Part shown: in pieces, positions 1 to 10,181 of the stretch
Layout: each line of letters begins with the position of its first letter
Numbering within the stretch: the stretch's first letter is position 1
Source of the DNA: Crotalaria pallida
Taxonomy: Eukaryota; Streptophyta; Magnoliopsida; Fabales; Fabaceae
Reading direction: 5' to 3'
Length of the DNA: 64,000 nucleotides
Assembly (NCBI GenBank): GCA_037953625.1
Contig: CM075653.1
Span: forward strand, 4,092,001 to 4,156,000
Program-made: the position numbers and the translations under genes
The notes under the pieces: generated by a model
Seen by the model: the letters and a program-made list of their open reading frames with translations, nothing else
Told to the model about the DNA's origin: nothing
The model's database searches: none

Positions 1-1600
1 AACTTACAACTTCACAATTCCAAATTTTTCAAGAACTCAAACGAAAAATTTTGAACTTTTGTTTTCCTGTTGTGTGAACAAAACAACCCAAAAAGTGTAA
101 CATGAAAGAGGGAAATATTATTTTTTTAATTAAAAATTAATTATTTTTATCAAGAAAATGATATATTGTTCTAAAGAATTAGTTTTTAAGAATCCTTTTA
201 ATCATATAAAACTGACACATCGTTTGTAGATTAACCTTTGGTAAAGCAAATATTATCAAGTAATATATTAATTTAATCTTGATTTTATAGGCACCGATCA
301 AATTAATTCTTGATATTATTAAAATTTTAAATTAGTCACGAAGATAGCAAAATGTGAGTCACATTAATCTTTGTTGTTAGTAGTCAACAAAGTCATGGAT
401 TAATTTAATCAGTGTCCGCAATCTCTGGACTAATTTAATCGATAGTCAACAATCTTTGTTTATTTTTTTTCAAAACGATGTCGTTTTGGGCATTTCATTA
501 GTACATGCTAAGAACCGCTAAGAACCGCTGACGGTCATTAACGTCAAAAACTGATATGACTCACATTTTCTTATCTCAAACCAATTTGAAATTTTGAAAA
601 TCTCGATTACTAAATTAATCAATGTCCCCCAAGTTAGGGACCAATCTAATATATCACTCAAGGGAATTTTTAAGAAACCTTTATAAGTTGAAAGGTTTTG
701 ATACCTTCTCAAATGAAATAAGGACAAGTGTATTAATTTGCCATGTCATATTATTCTATTTTGAGTTAAAAATATTTAATTCTAAATTAGACTTCTTTTC
801 TTTTGCTAAACCACCCCTCCAATGTTAAATGTTTTATCCAATCCTAATTGATCCTTTTATGCCTCAATTACCGTTGGAAGAACCCTCCTCTCTCCAGAAG
901 AACTTCAGTTGCAACAATGCCTAACAAAACCACATCTCCGTCAATAAGGGTGAGAGAAATGTGATGCTTCAAAGTGTTTTTGTGTTGTCACCGAACATCG
1001 AAGGAGGAAGAGATGAATTTTTTTTATTATTATTTTTTCCACAAAGTGACAAATAATATAAAAATTATGGTCGTTTTATCAATTTTATCATCTGATGAAG
1101 TGATCTAGCATTATTCATTCATTCTCCTGTGTTGCGACTTTGAACCTTTGAATCCTTGTTCTACATTTTTTAAGAAATGGTTAAATAGTTTTTTTCAATT
1201 GAAAAAGCTACAAATAGGAAAAAAAATGTTGAAACGGAGAATAGAACCAGGCAACAACAGACTTTCATCATGGTACAATAGCCATTAGCTTTGACAACCT
1301 GAATGAAATTGTTTTATTTCATGTGTTATTGGGATATTGCACATAGTAGTGTCGCTCAGTGGCAATGCAATAAAGCTACAATTAGTTGGTGTTGGTGGAT
1401 GTTGCACTTAATTAGTTTGGATAAATCGTAACAATATTTGAATAATAAGGACTATAGTGAAATTAAAAGAAATGTATTATATTAAAAATAAATATGATGA
1501 CATGACATCAATTTAACACAACTCAATTAATTAGTGGTCCAGGTAAGCAAGGTATCAAAATCTTGTATTTTTATAAGGTGTTGAAGCAATGCCCATTACT
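1..1600. other. AT-rich intergenic DNA with an old inverted repeat
   Basis: I see no gene here. Positions about 245-690 form an imperfect inverted repeat: the 16-base core around 349-364 reappears reverse-complemented at about 555-570 with one mismatch, and the outer flanks also resemble each other in inverted orientation. This looks like an eroded MITE or Mutator-like remnant. The rest, including the stretch with short open frames at 518-828, shows no recognisable domain. Confidence 0.4.
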
Positions 1601-1608
1601 CAAAGGGA

Positions 1609-2600
1609 AATGTTATTAACACCCGCTTCATTGTTATTTGCACTAGGTTTTTAAAATATTTTGCACTTACTTATCAATATGAGAGATGTTATTAACACCC
1701 GCTTCGTTACTATTCGCATCCGGTTTTTATAAATTTTTACACTTACTTACCAATATTACCCTTATATCGATACTTACATTCATGTATCTAATACTCACAC
1801 CCCTAAATATGTTATTTACCCCATAATCCTAAAAACCTAATACTTAACTAATTTTACTATTCACACTCATCATCTTGAACCTCTCATTATCATTAACCCA
1901 CATAATCATCTTCAACCTCTCATTTTTCTCATCCAATTTTTAATTTTTGTTAATGCTCATCATCATCATCATACAATAACCTTGTTGTCATTTCCTTTGA
2001 AAAGATACTTAACACACATCATTCTCATCCGTTATTCTTTTATTTGCATCTTGAGTAAGTTTTCATTTTCATACCATGGACCGTCATTTGTTTAGCAACG
2101 GTGGTAACTTGATCTTCTTTTGTTCCTTCAAAAGAATTCTTTTTGGACATTGCGCATTTGTAATAAGGCAGTAGTTTTTGACCCTTGTTAGTTTCTCCAA
2201 ACTTTTTTATCAGCATATCCATGCCAACAATCACAGCATCAAGAACTAACATCAAAAGTCAAGGAATCCAGTAAAGCGTTAAAGACTTGAGTTTCTAAAA
2301 AAAGCATGACGATCAATTTCAATAGTATTTTCTTAGATATAATAATTTTCATGGAATTGGATGAGAATGATGAAAGGTTGAAGATGATTATGTAGATTGA
2401 TGATGAGAGGTTGAAGATGGTGGATGTAAGTGATAAAATTGATAAGTGCAAAAAATTTTAAAAACCTTGTGCAAATAACAATGAAGCGGATCTTCGTATC
2501 AATATTACCCTTATATTAATACTTACATTTATATGTCCAATACTCACACCCTTAATCCTATTATTTGCACCCATCATTTTAAAAACCTAATACTTAACCC
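1609..2600. mobile_element. MITE-like inverted-repeat element with partial internal duplication
   Basis: The stretch 1623-1690 (starting CCGCTTCATTGTTATTTGCA) returns reverse-complemented at 2427-2489 with few mismatches, giving terminal inverted repeats of about 60 bp. The interior (around 1860-1930 and 2370-2430) is also mutually inverted. A second copy of the end starts near 1690, and 2495-2595 repeats 1725-1850 in direct orientation, so the element is partly duplicated. It is non-coding and no clear target duplication was found. The superfamily is not assigned. Confidence 0.5.
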
Positions 2601-2829
2601 TTTTATCCATCCACTTGCAACGCTCAGGAGCTTCCATTATTGTGTGTGTCTAATAATAATTAAACAAGTGAAGATGTGACATGTCAATTACAGTAGCATC
2701 TCTTCCTACGTAAAAAGACACAAACAACCTACGTTTATTTTTTTATTAGCAAAAACAATAGCAGAACAGCAGCAAAAACAATATTAAGAACAACAGTATA
2801 GTCAGTCCTTCATTATCAGCAACAAACAA
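2596..2829. repeat. Truncated copy of a CACTA-element segment (copy A)
   Basis: This segment is a direct repeat of 18752-19042. They are close to identical by eye, except that the downstream copy has about 56 extra bases around 18925-18980. The downstream copy lies next to a CACTA terminus and a transposase-associated domain. Copy A begins abruptly at the edge of the 1.6-2.6 kb element and ends where the foldback at 2830 begins. Confidence 0.6.
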
Positions 2830-2841
2830 AATGGCGTGATT

Positions 2842-2866
2842 TATTATATATATATATATATATATC
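2842..2866. repeat. (TA)n microsatellite, foldback left arm
   Basis: A TA dinucleotide run next to the outer end of the foldback left arm. The matching run in the right arm at 16336-16378 is longer, so the microsatellite has changed length independently in the two arms. Confidence 0.85.
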
Positions 2867-4054
2867 AACTTAATTAAATGTGCTGGATAGTTTGTAAAAC
2901 TTGCAAGATGCTAAGAACTCCATCTTTTATCTTTTACGTATGTTATAATAATTGAAGAGTTTAATTTAATTGTCTAAAATAATCTTAATTTCTTATAAAT
3001 CTTACAATTTTCATTTGTGTGAACATTAAAAAAAACTTAAAGTTATTCATATTTTGAAAAATTTGCCTTTGACTTTTCCTTCTCCATCATGTTGACTGAT
3101 GAATACCAACGTTCTTCTGGATCCTCGAGGGTCATTCTTTCTGGGTTGGGAGATTTTCTTAATGTTAGCACGGGCATTGTCTCTCTCGGTGGATCCACTC
3201 TTCTTCTTATACATTCCTGTGATCAATGATGACAGTTGCCTAGACATGGACAGAAGTGTGATGATATGCGCCACTTTTTTCTATTTGACACTGTCATCTT
3301 TGTCGACATTATTCTGAAGTTTGAAATGGTGTTTTTTACTGCCTCTCTTAATCATGGAAGGAGTAAACTCATTACATATCCTAGCAGGAAAATGAGAAAA
3401 TACTCATGTTACCTCAACATTATTTTGGAGATTATTTCAATTGCTCCATTTCAACATGCATCTACCTTCCTTTTTAACTCATTCGCAAGTATTATTAAGT
3501 GTGAAGTCTTCCTTTTTATGCATACCATAATACCAATTACTATAAATATTTTTATTAATATTTTGAATTACTTGGTTATTAGTATTCGGCTTAAATATTC
3601 TTTTGGTTCTTTATCTTATTTTTAGGTTTCAATTTGGTCATTTATCTTTAAAAACAGTCAATTTAGTCCTCTATGTTTCTAGCATTTGTCAATTTCATCA
3701 TTTCGTTATGAAAGTGTTAAATTTTCATCATATATTTCGTTGAAAATTTAACATCATCATGATGGAATGATGAAATTGACAAATGCCATAAACATGAAGA
3801 ACTAAATTGACTTTTTTAAAGATAAAGGACCAAATTGAAACAAGATAAAGAATCAAAAGAATATTTAAGAATACTAATAACCAAAGTAATTCAAAATATT
3901 AATAAAAAATATTTATGATAATTGATATTATGGTATGCATAAAAAGAAAAACTTCACACTTAATAATACTTGCGAATGAGTTAAACAGGAAGGGAGATGC
4001 ATGTTGAATTGAAGCAATTGAAATAATCTCCAAGATAATGTTGAGGTAACATGA

Positions 4055-5373
4055 TGTTGGGGTTCTGGCAAGTATACCAGATCGTACAAGTAATAAAGTG
4101 ATAAATAGAGTATCGTTCCCAACGAGGACTGAAATTGATTTTAATAATTCTCACCTATTCGTAGTTACTAAATGAAAATTAAATTGAAATTCAATTGTTT
4201 GAGTGATTGTTGATTTAAACGAATTAAAAACAAATAAATAAAACGATTCTTGAACAATGAGAAAAAGCGTGATGTAGTTTCGATGAAGGTTCCTAAAACG
4301 TTTAACAACGAATTGATTTGTTTTCTTAAATTCTGAATTTATTTTGCAAAGATAGAAAACGCCTAATGTCTTAGCACGTTTCCGTATTTTAGGTATTAAT
4401 CTCCCAATGATGTCTCAAGAGAGCCTTAAAAACCTAACCCTTAATTACGTTCAATCAAAACTTGTAAAAATTATCCAATTCATAGAAAACATGTCTGTGC
4501 CTATGCAATTGAACTGTTTGATTATTAGGCTAAATCCTAAATTCATATGTCTATTCATAAAGGATTTCCAAAAGTCATGAACTGCGCACATTCACGAACA
4601 ACAATAAAAATATAATCAAACACAGAATTTATAATGGAAAAACAAAATCAATTCATTGCATAAACATTAACAAGGTTCCATATTCATCTACTCCTACATC
4701 CCAAAGAAGGGTTTAGTTCATAATGGGAAGAAGAAAAACAATAAAAGTGATAAAGAGTGACATAATTACCACTAATCCTCGCCTCTAATCTCCGTGTTCT
4801 TCGTAAAAAGTTCTAAACCTTGTTCTTAATCCTCCGATATGTGAAAATCGTCCCCCTATCTAACTTAGAATATGTCTATTTAAAAGGATAAAAACTAATC
4901 TCCCATCAAATCTGGAAAAGATATGATTAAATCTACTATGACTGACGACGTGCGCTTGGGCGGGATCGACGTGCGCCTGGGCGTGATGGCTTGCGCTTGG
5001 GCGCACAAAGCTGCGCTTGGGCGCACGACGCTAATTTCACCAAACTCTTGCTTTTGCTCTTTTGACCCCATTTCCTGGTCTTGTGCACCCATTCTTGAAT
5101 GTGCATAGCATCTTAACCGTCAAACTCGCCTTCTCAGTTCCAACTTCAAGGTTTTATTACTTGCTTCTTTTTTCCTTTTTCCAATTTCAACAAATTAAGC
5201 TCCAAAACCTGAAATTAAGAACCAAAAAGGGTACAAAATCCACAAAGATCTCGTTCCTCGTCGTTAGTAGATACAATCAATCTTTTCTTAACAATTACTT
5301 GAGAAACAAGCCAAAATCACTAAGAAAGAGGGTAAATTATCACTCAAAAACATCATATTTCTGGCTCTAATCA
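4055..5373 (-). repeat. 3' LTR of the Athila-like element
   Basis: This 1319-bp repeat matches 14478-15795. By eye I count about eight substitutions and one single-base indel, well under 1% divergence, so insertion was recent. On the plus strand it starts TGTTGGGGTTCTGG and ends TAATCA. Positions 4947-5035 hold four copies of a GC-rich word (GCGCTTGGGCG type) spaced 6-9 bp apart in otherwise AT-rich sequence. Confidence 0.93.
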
Positions 5374-5386
5374 CTCCCCCAAACTT
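5374..5386 (-). other. Polypurine tract next to the 3' LTR
   Basis: On the minus strand this reads AAGTTTGGGGGAG directly before the 3' LTR, as expected for the plus-strand primer. Near-identical tracts recur at 6585-6600 and 6719-6733 inside the 3' non-coding part of the element. Confidence 0.8.
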
Positions 5387-6982
5387 AACATTTTGCATGT
5401 CCCAGGCAAAAGTAAAACAAAAATTCAGAGCCCCAAATCCTCCCCAATCAAGACATAGCAACTCAATCATAAACTCCGACTCACCTACCCAAGATTCATC
5501 TCTTCACTAGCAAATCACCTTAATGAAAACCAGTTGATAAGACAAACTCAAAGTAAATAAAGGATTAGTGACCACACTATCTCACAACATCTCTCATGTG
5601 TATGGGTAATATTTATCAATTCACTCAAGTTCAAACAATGAAAGCATGTTACCATAAGCTTGACTATAGACCTATATCTCCACTGAATTATTGACAGCAC
5701 GCACAAATCAAAAGGTCTTTAATTTGGTTATAATGGGGCCATGGCTAAAAGTGTCAGGTGGGATAAAAGAAGCAAAGGATAACACAAAGGGCTTATTTTA
5801 ATAAAATCACAAATCTTCCCTTTTGAATTATGAAATGAGCAATGAAAGTGGTTACACAAACACAACTCAACTCATTTGTTTCCCTTTTTCTTTTTTTTCT
5901 CTTCCTATTCTCTTCTTTTTTTTTGTCAGCACATTTTTATTATGCTTTTTTTCGAAGAGAGATAGAAATACATTTTTCAACATTTAACACTTTCACCATA
6001 TTTATGCAACATTCCACTCAATTGCTCATTCAAAAATTCAAAGGTACTTCAAAAAAATATTTCAATTAATGTTGGGTACCAAAGAAAATCATATCTCATC
6101 AAGCTCAAAGTGGGCAACTAAGGGAACATTATGTCTCAAAAGTTGTTGAAGGCCTCAAAAACACAAAACCTAAGTGCCTTAATCATGTTCATGCATGCAA
6201 TCAATTGTCAATTTTGAAAAGGTCACAAGTCAAGTTCTAGAACAAACAATCACAGCGAACAACACTCATGAAAGAAATAGGAGTTTCATCACAATATTCA
6301 TTAAACATTACTCCATCAAGTGTATAGGCTCAAAATCTCACTGGTTAAGGTCAATTCACTAATCAATCATTCACAACCAGTTTGCCAAACAACTAATTTT
6401 CAAAAATTTTCAAAGCTAATTCCAATTAGTATCTGGGTAAAACAAGTCGGAAATCACAATCAAGCATTTACACCTATCAAAGGGACAAATCTAACACCTA
6501 GAATCAGTGCCTACTCATGCCAAGACACAAACCAACACAAAGCCAGGGGAGAAATCAAGTTCAGAAATTTTTTTTATTTTGTTACCCTCCCCCAAACTCA
6601 GAATGTGGCTTGTCCTCAAGTAACAAATCGACCTACACTACAAAATAAAAATAAAAGCTAGGGAAAAATGGAAAACTTCCCTCACATTCAGTGGTCCCTG
6701 TAAAGCACATGGGAGGTAACTCCCCCAAACTTATTCACCTGCATCACAATTAATCTCAAGGTGCAAGAGGCACCACATAAACATCACAGGTAATTAAGTA
6801 TAAAAAAACACGACCACAAATATAAAGGAAATTAAACCATGCATCAAACGAAACAAGTGTTTTTGGTGTGCAGGTCTGTTGGTATCACAAAAGCTCAAAG
6901 TCAGAACTAGTCTCACAATAATACCAAATACTACCACACCCTTACTACCAGCTACACAACTCATCAGCTACCACCATAGAAC
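5387..6982 (-). other. Non-coding 3' region of the Athila-like element
   Basis: A 1.6-kb stretch between the extra ORF and the polypurine tract with no long open frame and no recognised domain. It contains two extra copies of the polypurine-tract sequence (6585-6600 and 6719-6733). A long 3' untranslated region before the PPT is usual in Athila elements. Confidence 0.6.
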
Positions 6983-8215
6983 TCAAAACCCGGCAGCACT
7001 ATCACCCAAATCATCACCATCAGAAGAGTTATCCAACGTCTGCAACTCCTCGTTCGTATATGGTGGAAGAGGAAAAGGAATGCCCAGGTGGTTACCGATC
7101 GCACGCTGGTGTGCATCTCTCGTCTCATCCCGGAGCAGCTCCATCTGGAAATAGTGAGTGTGGCGGCTCTGACGGCGCAAAAGCCGCTCCATCATGCGGG
7201 TCAAATCAGCGGTCGATCCCCCTTGGGGTGGATGAGGGTCTGGGATGGGTGGAACAACAGGAGCAGCAGGAGCTGGTGCTGGGGGCACAACCGGGGCAGC
7301 AGCGGCACGTGCGGCACGCGAACCACGGACAGCTGCTCGCGGTAGAAGACCAAGCTCCTCATGAGCTATAACCTCAAATGTCTGAAGTTTCTGAGACCCC
7401 ATCTGAGACTGGCGCTTGAGATCACATAAATCATCAGCAAAAAGTACGCCGACATCCTCACACAACCGGGTGATCAACCATGGCAGCCCAAAGGTACTCG
7501 GGGCAAAATCCCGGGCCGTGTGGAAAATGTACTCGGACATGATCCAAGCAGCATCAACCTCCATGTTAGAAAAGATCCCATACACTATGCGAAGGATAAG
7601 AGGCTTACACTCATACTCATGGGATTGGGGATAAATGTTGTGCATAATGAATTGGGCCCAGAATCTCGCCCAAGGATGGAGGTGCTTAGCATAGACATGC
7701 TTCACCGCATTAGTGCTCCTGTGATAATTCCAATCCTTCCCCTCAAGAAAAAGAGCACCTTTCAATTGATCATAATCATCATTATTCAAAGTTGCTCTTC
7801 GGTAATACTCCACAAAATTGGTCTCAAAGGGATAGTCTGGTAATCCTAAGACCCTAGCGATGTTATGGGCACCAAAAGAAATTTGTTTTCCCCGAACCCA
7901 ACTTAAGCGGCAACCGGGAGTTTGCACCTCACGATAGTGAGCGTGGGCGAAAAACTCCCAAACTAAGGACTTACTAAAGGCAGGAGCGATAGCTTTTGTA
8001 AAACAGGTCCATTGGAGACTGACTATACGTGGAGTGATATGAGGGTTCCTAATGCTGTTAGGGTCCTCAAGGGTAGTCTCAGCCACTATCCCTTTCCCCT
8101 TACATTGTGAATCATAAAACACTTTAACCTCAGGGTGTTCAAAAGGTCTCCTAGTGATGGAAGATGATGGTGCATGTATCCTAGGTCTCTTTCCCTTGTC
8201 TCTATTGGTTGACAT
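6983..8215 (-). CDS. Extra ORF of the Athila-like element, plant transposon-protein domain
   Basis: An intact 410-codon frame downstream of integrase, where Athila elements often carry an additional or envelope-like ORF. The N-terminus is basic and Ser/Arg-rich (residues 1-30). Residues about 50-270 resemble the conserved domain usually labelled putative plant transposon protein; visible signatures are the segments around SLQWTCFTKAIAP, GKQISFGAHNIARVLGLPDY and the Trp-rich stretch near WNYHR. Residues about 290-335 form an Ala/Pro-rich linker, followed by an Arg-rich helical segment (ERLLRRQSRH) and an acidic tail. I see no convincing signal peptide or transmembrane helix, so an envelope role is not supported. 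It is the only unbroken protein of the element. Function is unknown; family assignment is from memory of the motif pattern. Confidence 0.7.
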   Translation of the reverse strand: MSTNRDKGKRPRIHAPSSSITRRPFEHPEVKVFYDSQCKGKGIVAETTLEDPNSIRNPHITPRIVSLQWTCFTKAIAPAFSKSLVWEFFAHAHYREVQTPGCRLSWVRGKQISFGAHNIARVLGLPDYPFETNFVEYYRRATLNNDDYDQLKGALFLEGKDWNYHRSTNAVKHVYAKHLHPWARFWAQFIMHNIYPQSHEYECKPLILRIVYGIFSNMEVDAAWIMSEYIFHTARDFAPSTFGLPWLITRLCEDVGVLFADDLCDLKRQSQMGSQKLQTFEVIAHEELGLLPRAAVRGSRAARAAAAPVVPPAPAPAAPVVPPIPDPHPPQGGSTADLTRMMERLLRRQSRHTHYFQMELLRDETRDAHQRAIGNHLGIPFPLPPYTNEELQTLDNSSDGDDLGDSAAGF

Positions 8216-8629
8216 AGTGCTAAATTTCTCTCAGGCAATACAACAAACACCTGGTATGCACAAAATATGACAAAGCTCTAAGGTGCAAATACTAGAACTC
8301 TACCCCCTAATAATCACTAGTCTAGGCAAGAGATACTTAAAATTAACAAAACAACTCACTCTAGGGCCTAAGACAGAACCAAAGAGAGGGATTCAAAATT
8401 GAAGCTTACCCACAAAGAGAAGAAAAATCAATGGAGAGAGAGAGACCAACATGCATGAATGGAGCAATAGGGGAAGGATGGAGCATGGATTTATGAGTTT
8501 CTTTTGCTGGAGATGGGTGTTGTATTGGGGTTTTGTGGAGAGGAAAAGAGGAGAGTTAGGGTGTGAGATGAGGGAGATGAGGGAAGTAAAAAAAACGCAT
8601 CGTGGGTTGTTTGTGTTTTTTAAACTGCT

Positions 8630-8850
8630 GCTCAACCCCGTGCGCCTGGGCGCGGTGAGGTGCGCTTGGGCGCACTTCGTTAAGCTCAATTCCCCCTTTC
8701 GAATTAACTTTGAAACCCCCACTTGACCCTGTGACCCCCACTGCGCTTGGGAGCATATGAGCGCGCTTGAGCGCAGCGTACAGACCTGTGCACAATTTAT
8801 TTTTTTTTATTTTTTTATTTATTTTTTATTTATTTTTTTATTTTTTTAAC
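8630..8850 (-). repeat. GC-rich word cluster and A/T tract between integrase and extra ORF
   Basis: Four copies of the GCGC(C/T)TGGGCGC-type word occur as two pairs (about 8641-8675 and 8741-8783), with 6-8 bp inside each pair and roughly 65 bp between pairs. The same words sit in the LTRs of this element. A T-rich low-complexity run follows at 8799-8847. The cluster lies about 430-570 bp upstream of the extra ORF start on the minus strand, so it could belong to an internal promoter or leader. That role is inference. Confidence 0.6.
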
Positions 8851-8983
8851 AATAAAGTCCTATACTAAAAGAAAAATAAAAGTAAAACAAAAATTACCAT
8901 GAAAGAGCTACTTACCACTGGGTTGCCTCCCAGAAAGCGCTTGTTTAACGTCCCGAGCCTGACGGTTGACCCCTTCTCAAGAA

Positions 8984-10144
8984 CTAAGGGTCTTTGAGCT
9001 CAACCGAGGATGAACTCTGATCAATTACTCCACCATGATATACCTTAAGTCGCTGTCCATTCACTTTAAAAGTGTCCCCAGTCTTGGGGTCCTTAATTTC
9101 AATAGCGCCAAAAGGTGAGACCTGCACAATCACAAAAGGACCAGACCATCTAGATTTAAGCTTTCCAGGGAAAAGCTTAAGTCTAGAGTTAAATAGCAAA
9201 ACCAATTGTCCAGGCTCAAACTTCTTATTAGTCAATTTCTTGTCATGCCACTTTTTAGTTTTTTCTTTAAAATCACGAGAAGTGTTATATGCTTGCTCTC
9301 TGAACTCATCAAGTTCAGTGAGCTGCAATAACCTCTTCTCTCCTGCAGGTTGCATATCCAAGTTCAAAAATTTAGTTGCCCAATATGCCTTATGAAGTAA
9401 CTCCACTGGCAAATGACAATTTTTACCATAAACAACCTGGAAAGGTGACATGCCAATGGGTGTCTTATAAGCAGTTCTATACGCCCACAAGGCGTCATCC
9501 AATTTTTTTGACCAATCTCTCCTACTGCTATTAACAGTTTTTTCTAAGATTCTCTTAAGAGACCTATTTGACACCTCTACTTGACCGCAAGTCTGTGGAT
9601 GGTATGGGGTAGCCACTTTGTGGTACACCCCATATTTAGACAAGGCTTTCTCCATAACCTGATTACAAAAATGACTCCCACCATCACTAATAAGTACTCT
9701 AGGTACTCCAAACCTGCTAAAGATATTTTTTCTCAAAAAGTTCACAACTACAACAGAGTCATTGGTGGGAGTGGAGATTGCCTCCACCCACTTTGAGATA
9801 TAATCAACCCCCACAAGAATGTACTTGTTGTTATAGGAAGGGGGAAAGGGGCCTACAAAGTTTATGCCTCACACATCAAATACTTCAACTTCTAGAATGC
9901 CTTGAAGAGGCATTTCATCTCTCCTGGAGATATTCCCAACCCTTTGGCATCTATCACAGTTCATCAGATGGGTCTTAGCATCTTTAAAAATGGTGGGCCA
10001 GTAATACCCACATTGTAGAACTCTAGAAGCTGTCTTTTCACTGCTATAATGACCAGCATATGGTGAATTGTGACAATGCCAAAGGATGTCAGGAATTTCC
10101 TCTTGGGAGGCACAACGCCTGATTACTCCATCTGCACTCCTCAT
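8984..10144 (-). pseudogene. Integrase of the Athila-like element, disrupted
   Basis: The integrase is split into 10144-9869 (zinc-binding His/Cys region: WHCH, AGH and CDRCQ motifs) and 9814-8984 (core and C-terminus). The join between pol and this segment is a frame change at a run of A residues near 10190. A TGA at 9869-9871 replaces the codon between DV and GI in the conserved core entry motif. Two codons later the first acidic residue of the catalytic triad is Asn (codon 9860-9862), where the family has Asp. The second Asp (SDGGSHF) and Glu (GQVEVSN) are present with exactly 35 residues between them. The C-terminal part has the usual WSGPF and KVNG motifs. Strand transfer activity should be lost. 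Confidence 0.85.
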
Positions 10145-10181
10145 GTACAGGAATGGTTCATCCCAAAAATAAAACTTGGCA

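Noticed and set aside
4895..5370. Short overlapping frames in the Athila LTRs (also 15317-15792)
   Set aside because: They lie wholly within LTR sequence on both strands and are an effect of the GC-rich words; no domain.
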